DNA of 28,182 bases from CAZWDL01 sp964632995 (GTDB taxonomy: Bacteria; Bacteroidota; Bacteroidia; Chitinophagales; Saprospiraceae), in assembly GCA_964632995.1 (NCBI GenBank), contig CAZWDL010000101.1, forward strand, positions 1 to 28,182, given 5' to 3'. A model generated the notes under the pieces. That model had not been told where the DNA came from and made no database searches. It worked only from the letters and a program-made list of their open reading frames with translations. Every line of letters starts with the position of its first letter. Within the stretch, counting starts at the first letter, position 1. The position numbers and the translations under genes were made by a program. Positions 6,116 to 13,105 of this stretch are shown here, in pieces.

Positions 6116-8215
6116 TTACCTTTCCCGCAGCATCCGCTTAAAAAAGCCGGCTGTGGCCCGGTAGGCGGCCAGCCAGTTGCGGTACAGCAGGAACCCGTGG
6201 ACTTCGTCGGGGAAAATAAGTTGTTCGAAGTGTACGCCCTGACGACGCAGCGATTCGGCGACGTCGACAGATTCGGAAAAGGGCACGTTGCGGTCGTCGT
6301 CACCGTGGATGAGGAGTACCGGTGAGCGCCAGGTGTTGACATAGGCCATGGGCGAAGATTCGTAAGCCAGGCGGGCCAGCTCCTCGCGGGCGTTGGGATT
6401 GTAGCTGGGGACGAAGTTGCGGATCACCACGTTCCAGTCGTGCACCCCGTGGATGTCGACGCCGGCCGCAAAGAGATCGCTGGCGCGGGCCAGGCCCAGG
6501 GCGGTGAGGTAGCCGCCGTAGGAGCCGCCCCAGAGGCCGATTTTGTTTGGAGCCACATCATCGCGGCTGCGCAGATAGAGTCCGGCGCCGAGCACGTCCT
6601 GAAATTCGCTGGCGCCGCGTGCTCCGTAGTTGATGGCTTCGCGGAATTCCATGCCGTAGCCGGTGCCGCTTCGGTAATTGACTGACAGCACGATGTACCC
6701 CTGGCTGGCCAGGTATTGGTTCAGGGCGTAGGCATTGTGGTAATAGCCGCGGTGGTGGAAGCCCAGGAGCATCTGCCGGCGGGAGCCGCCGTGGAAGAAG
6801 AGCAGGGCGGGGCGACGTTCGCCCTCGGGAATATTTTTGGGCCGGAACAACTGCCCGTGGATTGGCATGCCGTCGGCGGCGGAAAAGATCACCGGCATGG
6901 GGTCGACGAGTTCCCGGCGGGGCCAGTCATCGGGAATGGTTTCCGGTGCAACGGGGGTCAGTTCTCCTTCCCCGTCCACCCAATGGGGGTGAGCCGGATC
7001 GGTGGCGCCGGAGGCCAGTACCGCCAGCTGTCCCCCCGCCGTGATGACCGGCGCCCATTCGATGCCTTCCCCTTCGGTGATTTGCTCAGGGCTGTCCGCC
7101 GCCGGATTGACGCGCCAGATGTGCTGCCGGTTGATGTCGTTTTGATTGGAGGAGTAGTAGAGCTGATTGCCGTCGGGATGAAGAGAGACATACTGCACTT
7201 CGAAGTCGGCCGGCATCAGGTCGCGGGCCTGGCCGCCACCAGCTGGAATCGTCCAGAGGTGCATCCAACCGCTGCCCTCGTAGGGAAATACCAGGTATCC
7301 GTTATCGGTCCAGAACAGCTGCCGGTCGGCAGAGATGCCGCGAAAAGCGCTGCCGGGGCCTTTCGGTGCGGTCCACAGCGTATCGGTAGCTCCGGTGTTG
7401 GCATCGGCGCTGAGGATAGACCAGGGCAGGCCTTCGCGCCTCGGGGCAAAAGGAAGCTGCTGCTTTTCGTTGGGAAAGCGCAGCCAGGCAATGTGGCCAC
7501 CGTCGGGCGACCAGACGGGGTCGCTGTCATTGTCGACGCTGGGGGCCGGCCAGCGGATACGGCGTTCTTCAAGGTCAAATAATCCCAGGAAGGCGTGATC
7601 ACCGCGATTGCTCACGAAGGCAAGTGTTTTGCCGTCGGGCGACCAGTGCAGATTGCCGGCGCTGCCGCGCATCTGGAACAGTTGTTTGGGTTTGGCTTCG
7701 GGATCGTTAAGGTCGAGCGTCCATACCTGGCCATTGTGCAGAAATGTCAATTCGCGGCCGGCAGGGTGGAGCAATGGGGCGTAGCCTTCGCCCAAAAGCT
7801 TTGGACTGCCGCCGCTGATATCGATGCTGTACAGCTGTCGTTTGGCGCCTTCGGGATCGCTGGTCGGGTTGGGGATTTCCCCGCGGCGGTTGGGGGCGCC
7901 ACCGTGTACATATATGATGTGCTCCCCGTCGGGCGTAAAGGTCAGGGACCCGATGGCCTGGCCGTCGTCCGTATCGTAATCCGTGACCCGGCGGGCGCCG
8001 GCGCCGGGGCCGTCGCTGATCCAGATATTGCGCACGCCTTCCTGGTCGAACACCCAGGCGATGCGGTCGCCGGCGGGGGCGGCCGTCAGGTCGCCGGGAA
8101 AGGGCGCGCTGAGCACCTGCTCAATGGTGAACGGTCCGGTCTGCTGACCGGAAAGCACTACAGGAAAGCAGCAAAACAGGAGAAAGAATAGTTGGTAGAA
8201 TCGTTTTGTAATCAT
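6116..8215 (-). CDS. S9 family serine peptidase (prolyl oligopeptidase / DPP IV type)
   Basis: A 699-residue exported peptidase. Residues 1-24 form a signal peptide (ATG at 8215, cleavage after VVLSG). About residues 30-440 form a TolB/PD40-like beta-propeller with repeated WSPDG and TPDG blades that would restrict access to the active site. The C-terminal alpha/beta-hydrolase domain has nucleophile Ser565 in GLWGGSYGGY, Asp641 in HGDDDRNVP and His673 in DEVHGF, a complete catalytic triad. The family cleaves short peptides, often after Pro or Ala or removing dipeptides; the exact specificity is not visible. It lies upstream of and close to the DUF6671 gene on the same strand and may be cotranscribed. 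Length is normal for secreted Bacteroidota S9 peptidases. Confidence 0.93.
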   Translation of the reverse strand: MITKRFYQLFFLLFCCFPVVLSGQQTGPFTIEQVLSAPFPGDLTAAPAGDRIAWVFDQEGVRNIWISDGPGAGARRVTDYDTDDGQAIGSLTFTPDGEHIIYVHGGAPNRRGEIPNPTSDPEGAKRQLYSIDISGGSPKLLGEGYAPLLHPAGRELTFLHNGQVWTLDLNDPEAKPKQLFQMRGSAGNLHWSPDGKTLAFVSNRGDHAFLGLFDLEERRIRWPAPSVDNDSDPVWSPDGGHIAWLRFPNEKQQLPFAPRREGLPWSILSADANTGATDTLWTAPKGPGSAFRGISADRQLFWTDNGYLVFPYEGSGWMHLWTIPAGGGQARDLMPADFEVQYVSLHPDGNQLYYSSNQNDINRQHIWRVNPAADSPEQITEGEGIEWAPVITAGGQLAVLASGATDPAHPHWVDGEGELTPVAPETIPDDWPRRELVDPMPVIFSAADGMPIHGQLFRPKNIPEGERRPALLFFHGGSRRQMLLGFHHRGYYHNAYALNQYLASQGYIVLSVNYRSGTGYGMEFREAINYGARGASEFQDVLGAGLYLRSRDDVAPNKIGLWGGSYGGYLTALGLARASDLFAAGVDIHGVHDWNVVIRNFVPSYNPNAREELARLAYESSPMAYVNTWRSPVLLIHGDDDRNVPFSESVDVAESLRRQGVHFEQLIFPDEVHGFLLYRNWLAAYRATAGFFKRMLRER

Positions 8216-8337
8216 AGATCCAGGACTTTTTTCCCCGTAAGATAAAAAAGAGACGGGATTGACGGGATGTTTTTGGGGTGCCAGGCGGCTTCTTTCCAGC
8301 CTGACGATAGTTCCTATCTACAGTAGATTTGACCTCT

Positions 8338-8530
8338 CTAGTGCGCCAGGAACTAATTTCATCACAGTTAATTCGGCTTCTTTCGGCGGTATCCTTCGTT
8401 GCTCCCCGACCCTTCGGGTACGCGGCAGGCTGTCGGTCAGGTAGCTCCGGCTATCTTCCCTTCTCGCGCCTCGTCTACCACCAAAATAACCTCACCTTAA
8501 CTATGACGAACTTAATTCCCGGCGCACTAG
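8338..8530. repeat. 193-bp MITE-like element with CTAGTGCGCC ends
   Basis: CTAGTGCGCC at 8338-8347 is matched perfectly by its complement at 8521-8530. Allowing three mismatches, the similarity extends inward to about 20 nt per arm. The interior is GC-rich with local stems (CGACCCTTCGGGTACG, GGTAGCTCCGGCTATC) and has no coding frame. No obvious target-site duplication is present, so it is either old or mobilised without one. Confidence 0.5.
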
Positions 8531-8620
8531 TGGCGCGGATCAAGAATCAATAGAGTATGCAATACCCGGGATATCGACCTATATCCTTTAATGAATTGTA
8601 TCCGAGGGGTAGCTCAAAGG

Positions 8621-8866
8621 CGACCTCGGTAGTGTCGCCGGTAAAGAATTCATAAAAGCTTGTTGTGTGCTTTGCGATCTTTGCGCCTTTGCGTGGAATT
8701 CAAAGGGGTCTTTTCGCGCAAGCGAAAAGCTGCTCGCCTACGCGCCAATCTATCAGCCGCGCTGACGAGAGCCCGCACGCAAAGTGCGCAAAGTGCGCAA
8801 AGGAAAACGCACAGCGTTTTCTCCTTGCGGCCTATTAATTTTCTATCCGCGGCACTACCGAGGTCG
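8621..8866. repeat. 246-bp inverted-repeat element with CGACCTCGGTAGTG ends
   Basis: The arms at 8621-8640 and 8847-8866 match at 18 of 20 positions, including 14 contiguous outer bases. Inside are a perfect hairpin CTTTTCGC-GCAA-GCGAAAAG (8710-8729), a second GAAAACGC-ACA-GCGTTTTC (8803-8821), two tandem AAAGTGCGC units at about 8781-8798, and CTTTGCG-rich sequence related to the tandem repeat at 3412-3792. It looks like a miniature element without coding capacity. Confidence 0.5.
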
Positions 8867-8907
8867 TGAATGTCGTGATTAGACCTGTCTGTGCTACTAC
8901 AAACATC

Positions 8908-8924
8908 AGACCTCTCCGAGGTCT
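8908..8924. repeat. Short perfect hairpin AGACCTC-TCC-GAGGTCT
   Basis: Seven-base arms at 8908-8914 and 8918-8924 with a 3-nt loop and a weak TTCTTTC tail. It shares ACCTC/GAGGT with the neighbouring element ends and may be a REP-like remnant or a weak terminator on the + strand. Confidence 0.4.
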
Positions 8925-9063
8925 TTCTTTCAAAAGATGACAAGTGCCTCTTGCCGGGTTCCATGAAAATATTGGTTTTTGATCCGCGACACCAGCTAGG
9001 TCACTCAAAAGCATAAAACAGGGTCAAAAGATGTGGGGTGTCGTTAGGCCTTAACCCGGATTA

Positions 9064-9177
9064 CTCATGGGTTCTTCGTCATGAGCGGCTAAAATGGTTG
9101 CCAGGCTTGCGTTCCCTGACACTGCGGTCGGGACAAGCACGCAGGAGGGAGACATGGAACCGTATGTCCAGATACGG
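9064..9177. other. Structured non-coding block of unknown origin
   Basis: It contains hairpin CTCATG (9064-9069)/CATGAG (9080-9085) and hairpin CCGTAT (9160-9165)/ATACGG (9172-9177), joined by GC-rich sequence and ending near a GGTGAGTATCGAAC motif. The style recalls the 3' part of a mobile ribozyme or insertion sequence, but it does not fit a group II intron domain V and no transposase or reverse transcriptase is present. Confidence 0.3.
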
Positions 9178-9195
9178 TGAGTATCGAACGACAGC

Positions 9196-10464
9196 TTACA
9201 GCCCAAAGGGGCGGATTGCAAAACGGAGGTTCAGTCCCAGGCTGTAGAGGTTGAGATCTCCGTGGCCGACGCCGGCGATGGGGATCTGAATGAAGGGGCC
9301 GCCCTGAACGACGAAGCGGCCGCCCAGGCGGAATTGGTAGCCGGGGGAGAGCTGAATGATGCCCATCCAGGTATGGTATGCGTTTTCGGAGCCCCAGTAG
9401 CGGACCAGGCCGGGGGCCGGGTTTTCGTAGAAGAAGCGGTAGTGTTCTTCGAGCATGATGAAACTGGTCAGTCCCCCTTCGACATAGAAGCTGTTCTTAC
9501 GGGTGCTTTGGAAGTAATAGCCGGCATAGACGGGGATTTCGAGCATGGTGCAGTAGCCGACGGTTTGTTCCGGGGCGATGCCTCCTTTCCAGAAGCCGTA
9601 GGAGGGGTTGTATTCACCGGGGCCGGCGGAATAATCCTTGCGGGCGTAGTACACAGCGGCGCCCAGGCTCAAATGGCGGGGAAAGCGGTATTCCAGGTTG
9701 ATACCTGCCTTGGCGCCGAAATTGCCGAAGTCGTCGACACCGACAGAGGCGGATTCTTGCGCGATATTAAAACCAATGTAAAAACCGCCTCTTCTTTTGT
9801 TGACCGGCTCGATATTTTCGGGGGGTGTTTTGCGTTCCGGAAGCTCCGGTAGTTTCTTGCGGTCAATTTCTTCAGTAACCTGGGCGAGTAGCGGCGCCAT
9901 AGTCTGCTCCAGGACATTGTTGCGAATGGGGGAAGTGCCCAGGCGGATTTGCCGGCCGCTGCTGTCAGGGTCCTGGAGTTCAAAGGCGCCGGTTTCCTCT
10001 TGCATTTCACCGGCCGGCTCTTCGGCACCCAGTCCGGATTTTGAACGGTTTGGATCGGATAGCGCTATTTTCGTTTTTGAGGGGAGCTTGGCCGGGGGGG
10101 CGGCAGTGGGCGCCGGAGAAGTTCCGGCTGGGATATCGGCTCCGGCCTGTGGAGCAGCGCCGGGCGCCTCCGGCCGTGGTTTTTCCGGAATGAAATCAGC
10201 AGGGGCCGGCCTTTCCGGGTGGAGTTCTTCTATGTGAGCGGGAGAAGCAGGGCTTTTACCTGGTGAAGCATGCCAGTGCCAAAAGGCGAGTAGGAGTAGC
10301 AACAACAGGATGCCAGCAAACCACCACCAGAGCAGCCGCCGCCGTTGCTCGCGCTGCAGGAGGGCTTCCATCTGTTCCCAGGCTTCGGGTTTGAACTCGA
10401 AGTCGTAGCGTTTGGCGCCATGCTGAAACAGCTTGTCCAAATCCCTGTTGGAAAATTCAGGCAT
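9196..10464 (-). CDS. Trans-envelope protein: anti-sigma-like N-terminus fused to an outer-membrane beta-barrel
   Basis: A 422-residue protein with four visible parts. Residues 1-43 are soluble and contain FKPEAWEQMEALL, the motif typical of short cytoplasmic tails encoded next to ECF sigma factors in Bacteroidota. Residues 44-64 form one transmembrane helix (WWWFAGILLLLLLLAFW) after an Arg cluster, so the N-terminus should be cytoplasmic. Residues 65-224 are a Pro/Ala/Glu-rich linker. Residues 225-422 form a porin-like barrel domain (GGFYIGFNIAQ through LGLNLRFAI). There is no cleavable signal peptide. The start codon overlaps the end of the sigma gene by 8 bp (ATGCCTGA), implying translational coupling and a stoichiometric partner role. 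I infer that it holds the sigma factor and senses envelope state, but direct anti-sigma activity is not shown. Confidence 0.8.
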   Translation of the reverse strand: MPEFSNRDLDKLFQHGAKRYDFEFKPEAWEQMEALLQREQRRRLLWWWFAGILLLLLLLAFWHWHASPGKSPASPAHIEELHPERPAPADFIPEKPRPEAPGAAPQAGADIPAGTSPAPTAAPPAKLPSKTKIALSDPNRSKSGLGAEEPAGEMQEETGAFELQDPDSSGRQIRLGTSPIRNNVLEQTMAPLLAQVTEEIDRKKLPELPERKTPPENIEPVNKRRGGFYIGFNIAQESASVGVDDFGNFGAKAGINLEYRFPRHLSLGAAVYYARKDYSAGPGEYNPSYGFWKGGIAPEQTVGYCTMLEIPVYAGYYFQSTRKNSFYVEGGLTSFIMLEEHYRFFYENPAPGLVRYWGSENAYHTWMGIIQLSPGYQFRLGGRFVVQGGPFIQIPIAGVGHGDLNLYSLGLNLRFAIRPFGL

Positions 10465-11014
10465 ATTTCGTTCCCAGGTTTTCGATAATCATTTCCCTAA
10501 GCTTCTCTCTGGCTTTAGAGAGGTTCGACTTGGAAGTGCCCACAGCGATACCCAGCATGTCGGCAATTTCCTCGTGTTTGTATCCGTCGATGACGTAAAG
10601 GTTGAAAACGGTCCGGTAAGCCGTCGATAAGGATTGCACCATAGCTATCAGTTCCCGGTAACTGATCTTGCTGAGAATATCTTCGCGGACGGAAACTGCA
10701 CTGGGGTCTTCCATGTCAACCTGAAATTTATATTTTTTCCGGCGGCGCAGGTGATTCAGCGCGGTATTAACCAAAATCGCGCGCAGCCAGGTTTTGAACG
10801 GACGATTCGTATCGTAGCGCTTGATGTGCCGGAAAACTTTGAGGAAACCATCGTTGAGTACCTGTATAGCTTCATCCTCATCCCCCGTATAGCGGATGCA
10901 GATGCTCATACTATATGCATAAAACTGCCGGTATAGTAATCGCTGACACTCCCGGTCCTGCTTGCAGCAGCCGAGAATAAGCTCCTCAAAGGTTCTACCG
11001 GGCTTTGGGTGCAT
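10457..11014 (-). CDS. ECF-type RNA polymerase sigma-70 factor
   Basis: A 185-residue ECF sigma factor. Region 2 is visible at about residues 20-80 (LLYRQFYAYSMSICIRYTG then DEAIQVLNDGFLKVFRHI, the -10 recognition and core-binding part). Region 4 at about residues 125-175 has the helix-turn-helix YKHEEIADMLGIAVGTSKSN followed by LSKAREKLREMI. The ATG at 11014 is preferred over the TTG one codon upstream. The gene ends within the start of the barrel/anti-sigma gene (8-bp overlap), forming a two-gene operon. Its targets are unknown; ECF factors paired with a membrane partner normally respond to envelope signals. Confidence 0.92.
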   Translation of the reverse strand: MHPKPGRTFEELILGCCKQDRECQRLLYRQFYAYSMSICIRYTGDEDEAIQVLNDGFLKVFRHIKRYDTNRPFKTWLRAILVNTALNHLRRRKKYKFQVDMEDPSAVSVREDILSKISYRELIAMVQSLSTAYRTVFNLYVIDGYKHEEIADMLGIAVGTSKSNLSKAREKLREMIIENLGTKYA

Positions 11015-11017
11015 CAA

Positions 11018-11356
11018 TTTGCGTATTAGGCTTTGACCTTTACTTTTTTAGTACCAAAATAAAGGAGTAATGGTTGCCTGGATGAGAAAAAATGTCAGTT
11101 TCTGAAGTATCAAAGTAGAATTAAGCTGATCCCCTTACTATTTATCACCCTGACTCCGTCAGGGGAATATTCAAAAAAGCCACGGATCACACGGATTATT
11201 TCGGATGTCCCCAAATGATAATTCGTGTGATCTGTGGCCAAATAAAAAATATCAACGCACAACGGCGACTGAGTGGTTACCTGAAAACAATCGGTTCTAA
11301 AGCGCCTTGTTAGTAAAATCGCTCCCAGAAAACCGACAGTTACTGATTAGTCGTTA
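11018..11356. other. Intergenic region with a hairpin repeat
   Basis: No gene. It contains the sigma-factor upstream sequence (TTATTTTG near 11055 on the - strand is a possible -7 element, without a convincing -33 box) and the 60-bp inverted repeat at 11179-11238. The rest is unremarkable. Confidence 0.5.
11179..11238. repeat. 60-bp imperfect palindrome (GCCACGGATCACAC type)
   Basis: The arms at 11179-11197 and 11220-11238 match at 17 of 19 positions around a 22-nt centre. The CCACGGATCACACGGATT wording is of a kind often dispersed between genes in environmental Bacteroidota genomes (from memory). It could fold as a long hairpin in transcripts of either strand. Confidence 0.6.
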
Positions 11357-11569
11357 CTAACCTTCTGCTTTTGAGGCGCAGGTGCTCAGGCCAAAGGGAG
11401 CGTATAAGGGGCAAAAGCCGATAAAGCTGGTGAGTAAGAACACCCCTGCCAGGACGAGCAGAACAATACCCAGGGTGCCGGTGATGACGTTCGTGAAGAA
11501 CAAGACGGCGATAACGGCGGCGATGATCAATCGGATCGTGCGGTCAGCATTTCCCATATTCTTTTTCAT
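11357..11569 (-). CDS. DUF2892 (YgaP-like) small membrane protein
   Basis: A 70-residue inner-membrane protein of the PF11127 (DUF2892) type, the transmembrane part also found in the rhodanese YgaP. It begins MKKNMGNADRTIRLIIAA, the hallmark N-terminal NxGxxDRxIR motif, followed by two helices (about residues 12-30 and 33-50) and ends GFCPLYAPFGLSTC, the conserved CPLY...G..TC end. No rhodanese domain is attached. It lies downstream of the Crp/Fnr gene on the same strand, and the spacer holds a -7 element and a GTGA-N6-TCAC palindrome, so regulation by that neighbour is likely. The biochemical role of free-standing DUF2892 proteins is not established. Confidence 0.9.
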   Translation of the reverse strand: MKKNMGNADRTIRLIIAAVIAVLFFTNVITGTLGIVLLVLAGVFLLTSFIGFCPLYAPFGLSTCASKAEG

Positions 11570-11598
11570 GATAGTTGTTTTTGTTAAATAATCTTTGT

Positions 11599-11606
11599 CA
11601 AAGATA
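11599..11606 (-). promoter_or_regulatory. -7 promoter element TATCTTTG for the DUF2892 gene
   Basis: On the - strand this reads TATCTTTG, a perfect TAnnTTTG. It lies within a 15-bp palindrome (ATCTTTG-T-CAAAGAT, 11591-11605), 30 bp ahead of the ATG at 11569. No TTTG -33 box is at the expected distance, as expected for an activator-dependent promoter. Confidence 0.55.
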
Positions 11607-11628
11607 AGGGCTGTGATGCAGAGAAGCA

Positions 11629-11642
11629 GTGACTGCAGTCAC
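11629..11642 (-). promoter_or_regulatory. Crp/Fnr-type palindromic binding site
   Basis: GTGACTGCAGTCAC is a perfect 14-bp palindrome of the form GTGA-N6-TCAC, the core of CRP-family sites. Its centre (11635.5) lies about 42 bp upstream of the start site expected from the TATCTTTG element, the position used by class II CRP/FNR activators. The adjacent Crp/Fnr gene is the obvious candidate ligand. Confidence 0.55.
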
Positions 11643-11650
11643 CACTCATA

Positions 11651-11697
11651 GGAAGTCGGAAGCCGGAAGCCGAAGTCGGAAGCCGGAAGTCGGAAAG
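11651..11697. repeat. GGAAGYC heptamer array (intergenic)
   Basis: About six and a half units of a 7-bp repeat (GGAAGTC, GGAAGCC, one unit missing a G) lie between the DUF2892 and Crp/Fnr genes. The same heptamer family occurs at 25813-25882 and 27269-27384 inside the RND permease gene. It resembles the short tandem heptanucleotide repeats (STRR) known from cyanobacteria. Confidence 0.85.
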
Positions 11698-11725
11698 AAA
11701 AAAGCGGAAATGGGCTGTTTTTCCT

Positions 11726-12358
11726 TTATGGGTTTGTGATCTCGATTACTCTTTGTCCGATTTGCCGGACGGCGCCGTCCTGTTCCAATTTTTTCATAAC
11801 GCGGCTGACGACCTCGCGGGCGGTGCCGAGTTCTTCGGCGATCTGCCGGTGGCTGAGCTGTAGGCGTTGCTGGCCGCGCAGGCGCGCTTTTTCCCGCAGG
11901 TGATCGAGCAGGCGCTGATCCATCCGGTTAAACAGTAGTTGGTGGATGGTTTGGAGGAGGTCGTTATAGCGTTTGTTATACTGATCGTAAAACAGGCGGT
12001 TGAGCGAAGGGTACTGCCGCAGCCATTCCCGCATAGGTGCAGCGGGCAGGAGCAGGGCAGTGGTTTCTTCTTCGGTGACGGCGTCTATCTGACTGGGCGT
12101 ATCCTGAAGGACGGAGGCGAGCGACATGATGCAGCTTTCCTCCGGCTGAATGTAATAGAGCAGCAAGTCGCGTTCCTCAAAGGGACTGCTTACTTTAATC
12201 AGTCCTTGTTGTACGAGAGGAATAACTCGTACATAGGCGCCGGCCCGCAAAAGGGCAGTGCCGGGCGGGAAGGTTTGCATGCTTGCTTCGGCAACGATAG
12301 CCTCCCGCAGCGGGCGGGGTAAGAAGCCGAGTTTTCGGTTGATCCAGTTAGTGTCCAT
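11726..12358 (-). CDS. Crp/Fnr family transcriptional regulator
   Basis: A 210-residue cytoplasmic regulator. The N-terminal part is a cyclic-nucleotide-binding-like beta-roll (PPGTALLRAGAYVRVIPLVQ through EEETTALLLP), followed by a dimerisation helix (about residues 110-145) and a C-terminal winged helix with LSHRQIAEELGTAREVVSRV as the recognition helix-turn-helix. No FNR-type N-terminal cysteine cluster is visible, and whether it binds cAMP, haem or nothing is unclear. The ATG at 12358 starts the conserved region; an in-frame extension to 12394 exists but is unlikely. It probably controls the downstream DUF2892 gene through the palindrome at 11629. Confidence 0.9.
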   Translation of the reverse strand: MDTNWINRKLGFLPRPLREAIVAEASMQTFPPGTALLRAGAYVRVIPLVQQGLIKVSSPFEERDLLLYYIQPEESCIMSLASVLQDTPSQIDAVTEEETTALLLPAAPMREWLRQYPSLNRLFYDQYNKRYNDLLQTIHQLLFNRMDQRLLDHLREKARLRGQQRLQLSHRQIAEELGTAREVVSRVMKKLEQDGAVRQIGQRVIEITNP

Positions 12359-12401
12359 AAGGGCCGCATAGTTAAATGAGACTGAAATATACAAAAGGTA
12401 A

Positions 12402-12515
12402 GTTTTTGAGCAGGAACTGCCGAAGTTATCCTATAAATGGTTTAAGAAATGGGTGCAGAATGAGAGCGAGTTCGAAGACTTACTGGCCTTCCTGATTCAA
12501 TTCAGGCTGGATTAA
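12402..12515 (+). pseudogene. Possible C-terminal remnant of an unidentified gene
   Basis: On the + strand an open stretch of 37 codons, preceded in frame by a stop and lacking a start codon, encodes a charged helical tail (YKWFKKWVQNESEFEDLL then AFLIQFRLD) and ends with TAA at 12513-12515. The codon choice looks coding-like. It could be the 3' end of a deleted gene or insertion-sequence transposase, or chance. Confidence 0.2.
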
Positions 12516-12877
12516 CTCCGTCTAAACCCATACGCGCAATGCCGGCACCCACTCCGGCAGCAGTTGCCTTTCTGTATGTGGTAGAATTCCGTAAAAACGA
12601 ACATCCCGTTTTCCATGTAAAAGTGCAAGCCTTCGACCAATTCGCGCGGCCGCCGTGGGAAGGGTAGTCTTTGCGCCTTCTCTACCAGCCGGTCCAGCTC
12701 GGCCAGGCAGCGGTTGCAGAGGCAGTCGTAGTGAGTCTTCTTCAGGTAGGCCCGGGTCGCTGCTGTCAGTTCAATTTCGGCACATTGACAGCGCCCCACC
12801 TCCGCCGCCCGGCATTCAAAGGAAGTGCTGCAGCGGGGACAGATTTTATATTCGGATTGGGATGATTGAGCGGACAT
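12512..12877 (-). CDS. Cysteine-rich CWC domain fused to DUF5522
   Basis: A 121-residue protein. Residues ~10-65 match the cysteine-rich CWC family (ICPRCSTSFECRA, CQC, then CLCNRCL), and residues ~80-118 match DUF5522 (LVEGLHFYMENGMFVFTEFY then CCRSGCRHCAYGF). Both families are small, Cys-rich and of unknown function, probably binding zinc or another metal. In many relatives they are encoded separately, so this looks like a fusion (from memory). The start at 12877 is favoured because the domains begin just after it and a perfect -7 element lies 22 bp upstream. The stop codon overlaps the end of a possible + strand remnant. Confidence 0.8.
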   Translation of the reverse strand: MSAQSSQSEYKICPRCSTSFECRAAEVGRCQCAEIELTAATRAYLKKTHYDCLCNRCLAELDRLVEKAQRLPFPRRPRELVEGLHFYMENGMFVFTEFYHIQKGNCCRSGCRHCAYGFRRS

Positions 12878-12899
12878 GGAATTGTCGTTTGTTTTTCTG

Positions 12900-12907
12900 C
12901 AAACGTA
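12900..12907 (-). promoter_or_regulatory. -7 promoter element TACGTTTG
   Basis: On the - strand this reads TACGTTTG, a perfect TAnnTTTG, 22 bp before the CWC-DUF5522 start at 12877. No TTTG is seen at the -33 position. Confidence 0.45.
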
Positions 12908-13105
12908 CAACTCGTTCTTATTGTTCCTGTCCGGTGAAGAGCTTGCTTGAAATTCCACCCTTCGGTCCTACGATAGCCCAATAGAACTTGCGTTAAAAGG
13001 TGTGCCGGTGTTTTAGTGGGACTTAATTGTTTTTCCATCTCGCATGGCTTCTTGCATTATTAATTGCAGACATGCATGTAGGCGATTCCCCTTTCCGACT
13101 TTCCA

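Larger units (their letters stand above)
8216..9195. other. 980-bp gene-free region made of nested repeat elements
   Basis: No credible coding sequence on either strand. The stretch holds two long-armed inverted-repeat elements (8338-8530 and 8621-8866), several short perfect hairpins and a structured block near 9064-9177, each listed separately. It separates the S9 peptidase gene (reading away) from the 3' end of the sigma/barrel operon. Confidence 0.7.

Noticed and set aside
6716..7582. 288-codon open frame on the + strand
   Set aside because: It is the shadow of the S9 peptidase beta-propeller region.
9064..9177. Group II intron 3' end
   Set aside because: The hairpin lacks the domain V pattern, and no reverse transcriptase lies nearby.
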